A stretch of 64,000 nucleotides of DNA from Candidatus Mycoplasma haematominutum 'Birmingham 1' (GCF_000319365.1 NC_021007.1:248001-312000); one strand, 5' to 3'. Positions 1-12,875 are shown, numbered from the stretch's first letter. Numbers and translations: made by a program. Notes: generated by a model from the letters alone, not told the origin.

Positions 1-1
1 A

Positions 2-1639
2 CTTACTCAACCAGGAATTACAGGAGAAGTGCCGAATTTGGAATATCTGACTGCAAATAAGGAGAAAATTTCAGCACTATTCATCAGCCACGGACATGAA
101 GATCACATCGGAGGAGTGCCCCACTTACTAGCTAGATTAGAAGTGCCGGCTATTTACGCACCTGCACTGGCTCTAGAGTTAATTAAGAAAAAGTTAGAGG
201 AAAATAAAGTTGAACTTAACTCTAAATTAGAGGTGTATGATGCAGATTCTCTGATAGTTACTAGGAATTTTGCAGTAGAATTCTTTGAAGTTAATCACTC
301 TATTCCAGACTCTTATGGTCTCTTTGTTTCTACCCCTAATGGTGCTGTAGTGTTTAGTGGAGACTTTAGATTTGACCTAAAAAACAAGATAAATAGCAAG
401 GCCTTTCAAAAATTAATAAATATTGGAGGTCGTCAGGTAGATCTACTGCTCTGTGAGTCTACTGCTGCAGCAACACCGGGATTCAATGAAAGCGAAGCCA
501 CTATTATTCAAGAGTTAAAAAATATTATCTCCTCTTCAAGGGGTAGAATTATCATTACTTTTTTTGCATCTAATCTTGGTAGAATAGAGGAAATTGTGAA
601 ATTAGCTCACTCTAAGGGTAGGAAAATAGTGGTGTTCGGGAGATCTATAGATAGTAGCTTAAAGTGCTCGCAAACAGTGGGATTGCTAAATGCCAATGAA
701 TTAAAAGAGGTTTTCATCTCTCCCCAGGAAATGGAAAATTATGATGACAGCGAAATCCTTGTGATCTGTACCGGTTCGCAAGGAGAGGAGGCTTCAGCCC
801 TCAGTTTAATCTCTAGAAATGCACATACTACTATTCAGTTGAAGCCGACAGATGATATTATCTTTTCTTCGAATGCAATCCCAGGAAATAAACAGGCAGT
901 CAATGAATTAGTAAATAGACTCTATAAATCAGGTTGTAACATCTATCTAAATTCTCCTGAGTGCAGGATACATGCTTCTGGTCACGCTACCAAATTAGAG
1001 CAACAGCTATTTATTTCCCTTATCTCCCCTAGGTTTCTAGCACCTATACATGGAGAGAGGAAAATGCTTCACGACCTCAAACGAAATGTCGCAGAACTTA
1101 ATATAGTGCCTAATCAAAATATTTTCATCTTAAAAAATGGAGCTAAACTTTCACTTTTAAACGGTAATGTAACTAAAACAACACCGGAAGAAGATATTTT
1201 TCTTTCCAGTCCCTGTTACATACTAGAAAACAAGTTGACTGAAGGGGGGAAGGAAATACTAGCTGAACGCACCCAGATGGCTCAAAACGGGCTAGTCGCG
1301 CTTTCCCTAACCTTAGATCCTAAAGAGAGAGTCATACTAGATCTTTCCCCGATTTCAACAATAGGGTCACTCCCCTTCTCCCTCTCAGGAGAAATACTCA
1401 GGGAATTAAATAGACTGATAGTGCAGAAGTTGGAGTCTATACTGGAAAATCCGAAATTGCAACTTAATTCAGCGAAACTACAACAGGAGATTACTAAATT
1501 GATTTCAGACTATTTCGCTTCTAAACAGACTAGTAAAATTCCTAATTCAATATTGATTATCGAGGAGGTAAGTGTAGCAGACTTTTGGAAAGATGCTATT
1601 TCCGCTAATGAAAAAGCTGAAAACTTAGAAAAAAATTAA
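2..1639 (+). CDS. rnj: Ribonuclease J (5' end outside window)
   Basis: Metallo-beta-lactamase/beta-CASP ribonuclease of RNA processing and decay. The metal-binding motif HGHEDHIGG lies near the start of the visible protein. A second motif SGDFRFD and the beta-CASP signature HASGHA followed by APIHGE are also present. About 545 codons are visible, close to full family length, so only a short N-terminal part is missing. The reading frame is open from base 2, and the GTG at 29 is internal because upstream residues (LTQPGITGE) fit the family. The C-terminal third is divergent. The gene ends at TAA 1637-1639. Family assignment is firm. Confidence 0.93.
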   Translation, partial: LTQPGITGEVPNLEYLTANKEKISALFISHGHEDHIGGVPHLLARLEVPAIYAPALALELIKKKLEENKVELNSKLEVYDADSLIVTRNFAVEFFEVNHSIPDSYGLFVSTPNGAVVFSGDFRFDLKNKINSKAFQKLINIGGRQVDLLLCESTAAATPGFNESEATIIQELKNIISSSRGRIIITFFASNLGRIEEIVKLAHSKGRKIVVFGRSIDSSLKCSQTVGLLNANELKEVFISPQEMENYDDSEILVICTGSQGEEASALSLISRNAHTTIQLKPTDDIIFSSNAIPGNKQAVNELVNRLYKSGCNIYLNSPECRIHASGHATKLEQQLFISLISPRFLAPIHGERKMLHDLKRNVAELNIVPNQNIFILKNGAKLSLLNGNVTKTTPEEDIFLSSPCYILENKLTEGGKEILAERTQMAQNGLVALSLTLDPKERVILDLSPISTIGSLPFSLSGEILRELNRLIVQKLESILENPKLQLNSAKLQQEITKLISDYFASKQTSKIPNSILIIEEVSVADFWKDAISANEKAENLEKN

Positions 1640-1658
1640 CTAAGTCGCTGTAGCTTAA

Positions 1659-1678
1659 CCTCCCCCAGTAGGGGGAGG
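1659..1678. terminator. GC-rich hairpin after RNase J
   Basis: CCTCCCCC and GGGGGAGG form an 8-bp stem around an AGTA loop, just after the RNase J stop and before a convergent gene. No clear T-run follows on either strand, so it is a possible rather than a classical intrinsic terminator. Confidence 0.45.
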
Positions 1679-1745
1679 GGTAGAACTTGCTAGATAGGGT
1701 TAACGCAAGTTAACTTTTGGCATCTCCCTTAGATCTCTAGAAGGT

Positions 1746-1874
1746 TTAGGAGTCTGATTTTTTTCCTCCACTTGAGTCTTCGGGGGGGGGCGTTTCCATA
1801 TGTTGTAATATTACAGAACCTCCTATAGTACCTCCTAAAGCACTTAAGGCAACTAACTTAAAGAAAAGACTCAT
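1746..1874 (-). CDS. Small secreted or membrane peptide with poly-Pro codons
   Basis: A 42-residue protein, not recognised. It starts at ATG 1872-1874, seven bases after the stop of the 506-residue gene upstream, so the two probably share a transcript. The N-terminus (MSLFFKLVALSALGGTIGG) is a hydrophobic signal-like segment. It is followed by a short polar tail. Three proline codons CCC form a run of nine C on the coding strand (1782-1790), a homopolymer able to slip. A similar layout (signal segment, then a G/C run) recurs in the surface families between 38 and 63 kb. Function unknown; coding status is moderately supported by spacing and composition. Confidence 0.5.
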   Translation of the reverse strand: MSLFFKLVALSALGGTIGGSVILQHMETPPPEDSSGGKKSDS

Positions 1875-1880
1875 CTTTCT

Positions 1881-3401
<1,521 letters not shown>

Positions 3402-3412
3402 TTTCTAGTTAA

Positions 3413-5155
3413 CTAAAAGAGAATATTATTTCGCTCTAGACATTTCCTAGCAGCTTCAATGACTTCAACTTCAGTAGATAGATTTAATACTTTTTCAACT
3501 AATTCTTCAGCTTCTCTATAACTCACATTATTTAGTACCCTTTTAACTATAGGTATAGAAGACGCTGACATTGAAAGTTTAGTTACACCCATACCCATTA
3601 GTAAGAGAGAGGAAATTGCAGTACTTGCCATTTCACCACAAACACTAATTTCTATATTTGCAGTTTTCGCGGCCTGCACTACCATCTTTATAAGTCTTAG
3701 CACTGCAGGAGAATTAGGTTGATAGAGATGATTTACCTGTTCAGACATCCTATCTACAGCATGTGTATACTGAATCAAGTCATTAGATCCTATAGAAAAA
3801 AAATCAGCCTCTTTTGCGAGTTTATCAGCGATCAAAGCAGCTCCTGGCACTTCAATCATAAGTCCTAAGGGGATATTCTCTGCAATCTTATGACCCTCTA
3901 AAATTAACTTCTCTCTCACCTCAGCAACTACTTTCTTAGCTTCTACAAATTCCTCAAATGTAGTAATCATTGGAAACATAATCTTTAATTTCCCATCCTT
4001 TGCAGCCCTCAAAATAGCCCTCAACTGAGTAATAAAGTTTTCCCTTTCCTTTAGGCTCATTCGAACAGCTCTATAGCCTAAGAAGGGATTCATCTCCCTG
4101 GGAAAAGTATAGTAGTCTAGAGATTTATCCCCTCCTATATCTAGGGTCCGAATAGTAATTGTTTCATCTTCTCCTAATTCAGAAACAGTCTTTTTATAGG
4201 CTTCGAATTGTTTTTCCTCAGAAGGCCAATCCGGACTCTTCATATATAGAAATTCTGTTCTAAATAGTCCCACTCCTTCTCCCCCAAATTCCTTCACTCT
4301 AGAGATGTCTGAAGGTTGACCTATATTTCCCATTATCTGTAACTTTCTCCCATCTAAGGTGCAACATTTTTTAGTTTTATAACTTTCTCACACTAATTTA
4401 GTCTCCTCAAATTGCTTTTCTCTCTGCTGTAACTCTCTAAGTAAGGCTTCATTATCTTTAAGTCCATAATATACTAACCCTGTTTGAGTATCTAATGCTA
4501 TCAACTCATCATTTTTAACTAGAGAGACAGCTTCTCTTGCGGAAACGACTGCAGGAAAACCCATAGTCTTAGCCATTATTGCAGAGTGACTAGTTACTCC
4601 TCCCATTTCAGTCACAAAACCCTTAATTCATTTTTTATTTAGTAGAGAAGTTTCACTTGGAGATAAATCATTAGCTATTAATATGCATTCAGAACTTATA
4701 GTACTTAAATCTCCCCTCTCAACATTTAAAGCTATCGTAAGTAATCTATCCTTTAAATCCCTGATATCTGCTGCTCTCTCCTTAAAGTAACTGTCTTTCA
4801 TTGTCTCAAACACCTTAGAGTACTTGTCGTATATGGTGGAGATTGCATATGGCAGAGAACAACTCTCATTTTTAAGTAGTTTTTGCACTTCTTCCCTTAT
4901 TTCTTGATCTCTCAGTATTTCCTGGTGCGCCCTAAAAATGTCAGCCTTCTCCTCTGAGATATTTTTAGAGGTCAATTCGATTAAATTGTCTAACTGTTTA
5001 ATGGCCCTCTCTTCTACACTCTGGAAGAAGTATCACTCATTCTCTGGATCAGATTTTGAGTCTTTCTCGAATTCAAATTCCGTTTTCTTAAATATGAATG
5101 CCTTTCCTACTGCAATTCCCTCTCCTATTCCTAATCCCTTAATTACCTTAGACAT
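3413..5155 (-). CDS. ptsI: Phosphoenolpyruvate-protein phosphotransferase (PTS enzyme I)
   Basis: 580 residues, the normal length for enzyme I, which transfers phosphate from PEP to HPr in the cytoplasm at the head of sugar uptake. The active-site region GGVTSHSAIMAK carries the phosphorylated His near residue 190. The PEP-binding TIM-barrel follows, with GLFRTEFLYM and the C-terminal region SIGSNDLIQYT. The start is ATG 5153-5155, giving MSKVIKGLGIGEGIAVG, as in the family. Several Trp are TGA. No HPr or enzyme II gene is in the window. The gene precedes the surface-type gene at 3401 and follows gatB on the same strand. Confidence 0.95.
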
Positions 5156-5186
5156 CTCTACCTAGACAAAATAACCCTATATTAAT

Positions 5187-6788
5187 TTAACTATTTTTAG
5201 TACCTTTCTGCTTGTCTTTTAATTTTCTTTCCTGTTTAGGCACTTCTGTTTTCTTGGTTACATTTTCCCCTACTTTTTTCACCTCTTCCTCCTGTTTGGT
5301 TTTAGGTATTAAAAATTCTTCCCTTCAGTTGGAGAGATTTTTAGATACTACTTCCTGAGCTTCTGACATCTCTACCTGCTCCCTAAAGTTGGACCTCACC
5401 TGACCTAGTAAATAGGAAGAAAGTTTATCTTCCCTATCTACTAGTTTCAGTAAAGTCTCTGTTTTAGAGAGAAAGACCTGCCTGCAGAATTTCTCTATAT
5501 CTTCGGCCTTAATTGTAGGGAGGGAGAAGTACAACTCACTAGCTTCCTGCACCTTCAATCCTGATTTAATAATTTTCCCAATACACTCCTTTAGTTTTCA
5601 CTTATTAAAGCTAATCTGTGCTTTAATCTTCTGCTCTTTATGTTTTTTAACTAACTCAGAAAGAAATTTAAGCACCTCTGGATGGGGCCCTTCTCTCCAA
5701 CCTTCTGAACGCACCATTTTTAGTATGAAGAAAGCATCTGCTCAATGGTCTACCACCTTATAGAAAGAGAGGCAGTCTCAAAAGAAGTTATAGCTTGAGG
5801 TAATCTCCTCTCGTTCTCTATCTGCTAATGTAGAACTATGTATAGTCTCATAGAGTTTAGTCAGATAGTTTTGATCGCATTCTTTAGTTAATTCTCTTAA
5901 TTCTCCTCTATCTAACTTAATTATGGGAATAGAACTCTCAGGAACAAAGAAATAATCAGCGCCGCTCTTCTTCTCCCGAGTAACTACAAGACTCTCCTCC
6001 TCAGAGAGTCAACTGCACGTAATATTCTGCATCACATCTTCAGCTTGAGACTCTAATTTTCGCAGCAGAAACTTCTTCACTGCCTTAGCAGCACTGCTAA
6101 TGGCACTATATGAAGCTAAATTTTTTACCTCCACTCTACCAGTTAAAGCAGCATCTTCCCTATCTACTAGAGAGATATTTAAGTCTACCCTAAGTTTTCC
6201 CTTCTCAAATTCAGCTTTAGTAACCCTCAAATAGAAAAGGAGTAATCTAATTCACTTGACACATTCAATTAATTCATCTATGGTTTCAAAATCTGGTTGG
6301 GTAGATATCTCAATAAGTGGAGCTCCTAGCCTGTCTGGAGAGAGAGTATATACTCCCTTCTCTTCTGTATAGGCTGCTGTATCTTCTTCTAGTGCAACAG
6401 AGTAGATATTTATCTTTTTAGAGAATTTTGGTAAATATATGTATCCATTTTTGCCCATAGGGTTTAAATATTGAGTTAGCTGATAACCTCTCGGTAGGTC
6501 GAAGTAAAAATAGGACTTCCGTTCAAAACTAAGCTGAATAGGTACTTCACAATTAAGCATTTTGGCTACCTTCAGTGCTGATTTGATTGCACCTACATTT
6601 ATCTGAGGGAGAGTACCTAAGAGACCTAATGAAGTAAAAGAATTAGAGTCTACCTTTGTTCTAGAGAATGCTTTTCAGGAAGAGTCTACAGCAATGTGCA
6701 ACTCTATTCCCAGCTTGAGTCTTACATCAGTCCTCTCTGACTCTTTCTCCTCCGATAGCTGAAGTAATGCATCAGGTATATCAAGCAT
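5187..6788 (-). CDS. gatB: Asp/Glu-tRNA amidotransferase subunit B
   Basis: Subunit B of GatCAB, which makes Gln-tRNA(Gln) by amidating Glu-tRNA(Gln). 533 residues. Family landmarks are LGTLPQINVGA, the substrate-binding stretch ALNCE-like KMLNCEVPIQ, FYFDLPRGYQLTQY and GAPLIEISTQPDF. The proposed start is ATG 6786-6788; an in-frame TTG a few codons upstream is an alternative that would overlap the gatA end. The last about 40 residues form a Lys/Glu-rich tail beyond the usual family end. The order gatC-gatA-gatB on one strand supports a single operon. Confidence 0.93.
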
Positions 6789-6814
6789 TGCGGTAATCGG
6801 TGCTGCCAACTCTA

Positions 6815-8377
6815 CTAGAGTAATTTATTCCGCTCTAGATATGATACTGCTGAAAGTAAGTATCTATCTTCTCTAGACTTGCAGGTTAGGTGCAATCCTA
6901 TATATACAGTCTCTAGACTTTTTCTAACTTTGAAATGTAGCCACGGAATTGAGATAGAGGGAGTACCGGCAAAGTTAGCTAGAAGTAAAATCGACTGAGC
7001 TATATCAGTTACATAATCTGTACTACTACTTTCAATTAATGGTGCTATGTTATTAGTTGCAGGTGCGAGCAAAATTCCCCCTCTAGATAATATTTGAGAC
7101 ATTTTCTCAAAGTATAGAGTTACTATCTTTCTAGCCTGAAGATATATTTTTTCATAGTTAGATCTATACAAAAAGAAGTATCCTATCAGATGTCTGATCT
7201 TTACTTCATCTCCAAATCGAGCTCTAACCTCTGCAGCCTTATCAATGTAGGAACTTTCCACTTTCAATCTCTTAATATACTCTGAACCTCTTTTTTCCCT
7301 ATTCTGCAGTTTTACCCTTCTTTCCTGTTCCTTATCCCAGGGAACCAATATACTATTCAGAGATAAGTAGTGAGTAACCAACTCACTATATGCAATTATC
7401 TTGTATACCAATTCTGCGAGAAGTATAGGAGGCCATTCAATTGAATCAGTTAATATCTCGCAGTCGGGAGTGCACTTCAACCTTGAAACTAGATTTAGGA
7501 AACTTTTCCGAATCTGAGACTCCTGCTGACTTAAACTCCGCTGAGGGTAATCCATAACTTCCTTTAAGACTAGAAATCTTACCTTCACTCCTTTTTGGAG
7601 CGCAAATCTTAGTGGTTTCTGGAGCTCTCTATATGGTTCTATAGCGCACTTACGATACTCAATCTTCTTTGTCTTTCAGGTCGTCATATCATAGAGATCG
7701 GGAGCTGAAATTACACTGAAAACTCTTGAAATAATGTCTACTGAATTAGAGAGTACTGCAGGAGTATCTAGTAAGGTGGTTAGGGGTAGTATACCCTCCC
7801 TTGAAACCGCGCCGTAAGAAGGTTTAAACCCATATATGGAGTTATAAGATGCAGGAGTTCTCGCAGAACCTCCTGTATCAGTACCGATAGCGAAATCAAC
7901 AAGCTTTTTAGAGATTAAATAAGCTGAGCCTGAACTAGAACCACCACAAACTCTCCTAGGAGAGTGGGGATTTCTTACAATACCTTTATTCCCGAATAGT
8001 CCTAGGGAACCCATTCCAAATTCATCTAGTGAAGAGGAATACAGCTTAATCGCCCCTCCTTCTTCCAACAACTTATATACAGTAGAGGAAAAGGGAGGAT
8101 AGTGAGTTAAAAGAGAGTTTGAAGCCCCAGTAGTTAGTTTATCTTGAACATATATAGAATTCTTCAGAGTATAGGTTAGCTTCCAAACAGGCTTAGAGGT
8201 AGAAGGTTTTAATATTACATAACTTCGAATGCATCTAGAGTGTTTTAAGGCTGTTCTAGCCTCTTTAGCTCAATCTTCTGACTCTTCAATTACTACAGCG
8301 GGAGGTAACTTGGAAAGCTTTTTATAGCTATCTCCCCGAAGTGTGCTAAAAACCCTATATAACTTTGAGTTACGAAT
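6815..8377 (-). CDS. gatA: Asp/Glu-tRNA amidotransferase subunit A
   Basis: Amidase-family subunit that releases ammonia from Gln for GatB. The Ser-cisSer-Lys triad is visible: LKNS (Lys) in the N-terminal part, the glycine-rich GGSSSGSAYLI, and the nucleophile in GTDTGGSARTPASY. The frame is open back to the gatC stop (TAA 8417-8419) and contains no ATG, GTG or TTG before the conserved region. I place the start at ATT 8375-8377; TTA at 8411-8413 is another possibility. The N-terminus is divergent from better known GatA proteins. The product is certain, the start is not. Confidence 0.88.
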
Positions 8378-8416
8378 ACTCTCCCTGTAGTGAAAAGAAA
8401 AATTACAGTCTAAGGT

Positions 8417-8707
8417 TTACCTAGACAGTTTTGAGCTCCTCTTAGTTTCCTTCTCTCAGTTACTATAAAAGTCTTCAATTTCCTGCAAGGTTAAAGTTTC
8501 CCTAGAGTGAAATACATCTACATTCTTTAGAGGCATATTCATTACCTTTATGAGATCTTCCTTCATTGATTCAATTAGTTTAGCTGCTTTTTCAATTAAA
8601 TGAGCTTCTGCATTAATCAAGAGTACCTCACTTCCCTTTTTCAGTATCTCCCTGAGCTTTTCTCCCTCCAGAAAAGAGAGGGGAGGTTTATCCCCCTCTC
8701 TGGACAA
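8417..8707 (-). CDS. gatC: Asp/Glu-tRNA amidotransferase subunit C
   Basis: 96 residues with TTG start at 8705-8707, the usual length for GatC, the small subunit that wraps around GatA and GatB. The protein is mostly helical, and the segment MNMPLKNVDVFHSRETLT corresponds to the conserved VDV/T region near the C-terminus. Sequence identity to other GatC proteins is low, so the call rests partly on its position directly upstream of gatA in the same frame. The last 13 residues require TGA as Trp. Confidence 0.75.
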
Positions 8708-8713
8708 ATATAA

Positions 8714-8729
8714 CTACACCTAGTAGGTG
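8714..8729. terminator. Small hairpin after HU gene
   Basis: ACACC-TAGT-AGGTGT-type inverted repeat lies in the 22-bp gap between the hup stop and the gatC start. The stem is short and no T-run follows, so it may only punctuate the transcript. Confidence 0.3.
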
Positions 8730-9035
8730 TTAATACTCGAAGGAAAAAATGTCTGATTTATCTCCAGCAATAAAGTCTTTTAATTTTTTAGATGCAGCAA
8801 ATCTAGGTACTTCTTTAGCTGGAATATCTATGAATGTTTTAACAGCAGGATTGTAACCACTTCTGGCACTTCTGGTTGCAATCTTCAGCGCACCTAGCGC
8901 CATCATAGTAGCTTTACCATCTTGCTTTAACTGGGTAAGCAATAAATACTGATACTCCCTCAACACTCCTGAGACGCTCTGATGGTCCAATCCTACCTTA
9001 TTTGCAATAATCCCTATAAGCTCCTTTTTTGTCAT
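8730..9035 (-). CDS. hup: HU-type DNA-binding protein
   Basis: 101 residues with the HU fold pattern: helical MTKKELIGIIANKVGL, central strands with GALKI, the DNA-clasping arm SARSGYNPAVKTFIDIPA, and C-terminal helix FAASKKLKDFIAG. HU dimers bend and compact the nucleoid. ATG start at 9033-9035. The arm keeps the Arg and the R-x-x-R-x-G-x-N-P core. It lies between der and gatC in a minus-strand run. A short C-terminal extension (DKSDIFSFEY) is unusual. Confidence 0.93.
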   Translation of the reverse strand: MTKKELIGIIANKVGLDHQSVSGVLREYQYLLLTQLKQDGKATMMALGALKIATRSARSGYNPAVKTFIDIPAKEVPRFAASKKLKDFIAGDKSDIFSFEY

Positions 9036-9069
9036 ACAAAAGCTATTTTACACTATTTACAGCCTTAAA

Positions 9070-10410
9070 CTACCTCTTTTTATAGTAAATCGTTATAGGA
9101 GAGTGAATCAGACTGAAATTATTCCTAAACTGAGTCTCCAGTAACCTCATTTGCTGAGTACTTAAGTTATCAGGATTAGAGCACTTAACTACAAAGGTAG
9201 GTATTGAGGATTTTACCTGCATCATCTGACTTAGTGAAATCTCCCTAGGAGCATCAGCTAACACCAGATTTGCTCTACCCAGAAAGCTTTCAAGTTCTGC
9301 CTGCGTAAACATTCTCTCCCGTTCCCTCTTAACTTTTGCTAGAGCCTTAAATATTTTGTCTAAATTATCAGAATATTTAGCACTTACAAAAACAATAGGA
9401 GCTCAAACAAGGTAGTAGAACTTCTCTCTGATTATCTTTTCATAGTGTTCTCTCCTTACTGTATTAGAGTAATTCAGTATATCTCACTTATTAGCAACTA
9501 TTACTGTAGGTAGATTAGACTTAAAGATTTCCCTAGCCACTTTCTCATCTAGATGGTCTAAAGGATTAGATACATCTACTACAAATAAGAGTATTTCCGC
9601 AATCTTAATAGCCTTTTGTGCTCTAACAAAAGAAAGGTGTTCTAACTGTTCATTTTTTACTCCCTCTTTTTTCATTTTTTTCCAACCAGGAGTATCTATC
9701 AATAGGTAACTTTCTCCCCTATGGTCTATCGTATACTCTACTAAATCTACAGTAGTGCCTGCTATGGGAGAGACTATTACCTGATCAATAGAGAGTAATG
9801 CATTTAAAAGAGAAGATTTACCTACATTTACCTTTCCAACTATTCCCATCTTTGCCGGCGCTTTTTCCGCATACCCTAGACTCCAACTAGTGCCCTTACC
9901 TATAACTTCCTCAATCCTCTCTATTAACTCCTGAATGTTTATATCATGTTCCGCTGAAATCAAAATAGGCTCTCCAAATCCTAGGGAGAGTGAGTGTTTC
10001 TTCCAGAGCTCATCTCCCTTCTTGGAGTCAAGTTTGTTAGCTACTAGAAGAGTAGCTCCTGTTGAATGCTTGTGTATTAACTTAGCTATCTTGTGTTCTA
10101 CAAGTCTAATTCCCTCGATCTTGGAGAATAAAAAAATAACTGCAGTAGCTCTCTTCAGTTCTTCAATTAATAACTTGTTGACCTCTTCCTGAAATTGAGC
10201 GATTAGTGACTCTGAATATCCTCCACTATCTATCAGTATTATTTCCCGAGAGTTAAACAACTTAACTCTCCTGCAGATTAAATCCCTAGTAATTGAATTT
10301 CTATTTAGTACTATTGCATGTCTATCTCTAATTAACCTATTAAAAAGTTGAGACTTACCTACATTAGTTGCTCCTACAATTAATACTCTAGGGAGAGACT
10401 TCTCCCTCAT
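9070..10410 (-). CDS. der: Ribosome-assembly GTPase Der (EngA)
   Basis: 446 residues with two tandem GTPase domains, typical of Der, which acts in 50S ribosome maturation. First P-loop GATNVGKS near residue 14 and DSGGYSE as its G3; second P-loop GKVNVGKS near residue 190, with AGTTVD (G2), DTPGW (G3) and NKWD (G4, Trp encoded by TGA). The C-terminal KH-like domain follows to the end. ATG start at 10408-10410. The first domain G4 reads ANKLD. Placement next to hup is compatible with gene order in some Firmicutes. Confidence 0.95.
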
Positions 10411-10421
10411 AGATTAGACTC

Positions 10422-11264
10422 TTACTCCATTAGGGAGGTTTTATGTCTCCAACCTTCATATTTTTCCAGCTGAGCTATTAGTTTGCATCTATATTTTTCC
10501 AGTCGCTCTGATCGATCTCAATTGAAACTCAATTGTCAGGAATAGTATGTAGAGATAAATGCAAAATCAATCAAAATATTTTCCTCCAGTTTAAGTAGTT
10601 TGGAGAGTAATACAATTTTTTCCTTAGAGAGTAAACTTTCCCTAATAAAGTTACCGTATTCTCAGTAAATGGTGTTTAACCTTGCTCACTCATAGTCTAT
10701 AAGTATTAATTCATCACTTCCTGAGTCAGGATCGTAAATTAAGTTTTTTAAACTTATATCATTGTGAGTTAACACCAAGGGTAAATCCCTGTACTTTTCC
10801 ACTAATTCCCTGTAAATGGGGAAATAATGTCTATATTCTATCCTGTCTTTATCTACCTTAGAGGCTGCATCAAAATGGTCATGAGTGGGAACATTCTGCA
10901 GTTGATCTACAGGAACTTTATGATACTTTTCAGCTAGTTCAATTATTTTCTGTAACATTTCTTCATTAATAAATCTCACACTAAGTTGATCCCCTTCAAT
11001 TCAGTTGTAAATTGCATTCCCAGTAGATTCTTCATAGTAGATTAGGTTAGGATCTTCTACCCACTTAAGTACCTCTATCTCCCCCTCTCGGGAGATTAAA
11101 TTATTATTTTCTGCCACCCTCACCTTATAGCTTCTACCATCTAGTAAAGTTGCCTTAAATATTTGATTGGAGAAACCTACCAAAATTTTCTTAAACGCCC
11201 TAATTTGAGATCTATATTGTGGAAAATAATCTAAAAAAAATTTTTTCGCAATCTCTTTAGCCAT
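10422..11264 (-). CDS. licA: Choline/ethanolamine kinase-like phosphotransferase
   Basis: 280 residues in the aminoglycoside phosphotransferase/choline kinase fold. The catalytic motif LTHNDISLKNLIYD (His, Asp, Asn) and the metal-binding LILIDYEWA are clear. The N-terminal lobe has FSNQIFKATLLDGRSYKVR, as in LicA proteins. The likely reaction is phosphorylation of choline scavenged from the host. ATG start at 11262-11264; the stop TAA 10422-10424 lies 11 bp before the der start, so both are in one transcript. Substrate is inferred from the family, not seen. Confidence 0.78.
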
Positions 11265-11270
11265 AAAAAA

Positions 11271-11603
11271 TTAAGTTATTTCTTCACAGTGTTTCACTAG
11301 AATCTCGCATAAATTATGTGCAACTATCACTCAACCAGGAGAGACGGAATATTTTTTTTCAGCCTTTCCAGCAACAGAAGGTGAGGCTAACTTCAACCTA
11401 ATTTCTCCTCCCTTTAACTTTTCTATAACAGCTGCATACCTCTTATTTATCTGCATTAAGCCATCAAATAGATTTAGCTTCACAAATTCTACATCTTCTG
11501 TTGCAAAAATCTTTGTAGGTCCAATTATTCGAACCCTAAGGGGTTCGTTGGGGGAGGTAAGTCTATTTACCCTGAGTCTCTGATGTTTGGGCTCGCTAAT
11601 CAC
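11271..11603 (-). CDS. atpC: ATP synthase epsilon subunit, short and displaced
   Basis: 110 residues matching the N-terminal beta-sandwich of AtpC: LRVRIIGPTKIFATEDVEFV, DGLMQINKRYAAVIEKLKGG, and the last strands VSPGWVIVAHNLCEILV (Trp by TGA). The C-terminal two-helix domain that inhibits ATP hydrolysis is missing, since the protein ends at TAA 11271-11273. It lies 12 kb from atpD, next to the choline-kinase-like gene, instead of ending the ATP synthase cluster. The slot after atpD holds an unrelated gene. Alternative: another small beta-sandwich protein, but the pattern fits AtpC well. Confidence 0.72.
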
Positions 11604-11642
11604 CTTAAAGCACTAAAATTTTAAATTTTATATTTCCAAATT

Positions 11643-12098
11643 TTAGAGTGCCTGCAACCTCCTCAACAAGAGAGTTAAGTTATCTGAAAAAGTACGTCTC
11701 TCCTGTATTTTTTTCCCTAAATCTGTTCCCAAGAAAGCTTCAAAATTTTCAATAACTGCAATTTTTAGTTGATCATGTAATCTTCTCAAACTGGCAGGTT
11801 CATCAAGATCATCATGAAAACCACAAATAGGCTCTCCTTCGGGAGGGCACCGGCTCTGTAAAACCTGTTTGGGGTTCAACTTTTCGAACATTCTCTTGCA
11901 TAGAGACTTACGTTTTCGAATATTCAAGGCTACTCCCATTCCGGGAATTCTATAACTTACTATTAGCACTCATACTCTCTTCCTTCTTGGAGTTTTTTTA
12001 TTTAATCTAGGATCGCTAGTTGATTCTCTAATCACTTCTAAGAGTCAATTGGGTTCAGTAGGTGCAATTCTGCGTTTCAATCCTATCTTTTTAACCAC
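11643..12098 (-). CDS. Unrecognised basic protein
   Basis: 151 residues, Lys/Arg-rich in the first third (KKTPRRKR) with an acidic stretch around GFHDDLDEP and a basic helical C-terminus ending RRLQAL. No family recognised. The proposed start is GTG 12096-12098, which follows the tatD stop TAA (12099-12101) without a gap, giving coupled reading frames. Position after tatD recalls the rnmV/ksgA neighbourhood of Firmicutes, but I see no matching motif for either. The composition is compatible with RNA binding. Confidence 0.6.
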
Positions 12099-12875
12099 TT
12101 AAACTTTGGATAATAAGTTAAAAGCCTCTAGACTGTTTTTATAGATTTGGGCACTCATTCTATCCAGGGGAGTCCCCCTGACCTCTGAAACTATCCTCAC
12201 TAGAGATCTACAAATTGCTGAACCGGAAGCTAGAAATGGAGCATCACTTTCCACGAGAATACGATCCTCAGGCACTAAAGGAATTAGCTCCTGAAATTTT
12301 TGAAAATTTCTAAATACTAGGGGAGAGAGAGAAATATAGTATCTCTTTAAAATTTGCTGAAACTTTTTTAATTCTTCAGCAGTTCCATCAAATGAGTGAA
12401 TAATTAACTTAAGGTGACTATATTCTCCTAATACCTCTAAAGCTTCAGTGTGGGCATTTCTCAGGTGCAGTATTACAGGTAACTCAAATTTAGAAGCTAG
12501 TTCTAACTGCATTTTCAGTCACTTGACTTGATGTTCGAGTGAAGCCTCTCTAGTTACCTTGTAGAAATCAAGCCCACATTCTCCTATTGCAACAATTTTT
12601 TCATTTTCAAGTATTAATTTTTGAAGCGCTTTAGAGGTTTCATCAAAATCTTCCTCAAATTTACTGATATATAGTGGATGGACTCCTACTGCGCAGTAGA
12701 CATTTCTTAGCTTTTCTGACTGCCGCACTACCAAATAGGACTCAGGAAGAGAGGTAGCTACATTCAAAAATTGAAATCGAGGCTCTAATTGAAGTAGAGA
12801 TGCTACTTTATCCCTAAACTGATCGGCACCGAAATGGATATGAGTTTCGAAATAACTGTAGTCTAATTTAGTCAC
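12099..12875 (-). CDS. tatD: TatD-family metal-dependent DNase
   Basis: 258 residues of the amidohydrolase TIM-barrel. Metal ligands: THIHFG at the N-terminus, IGECGLDF (Glu), ILHLRNA (His), IIHSFDG (His) and ESDAPF (Asp). TatD enzymes degrade DNA or repair 3' ends. The proposed start is GTG 12873-12875. The opposite-strand gene rbgA begins within about a dozen bases, so the two divergent genes have almost no spacer. The catalytic residues are all present. Confidence 0.92.

Noticed and set aside
3413-5155. Apparent fragmentation of ptsI and many other genes at TGA
   Set aside because: Conserved residues continue across every TGA and Trp is expected at several, so this is code reassignment, not pseudogenes.
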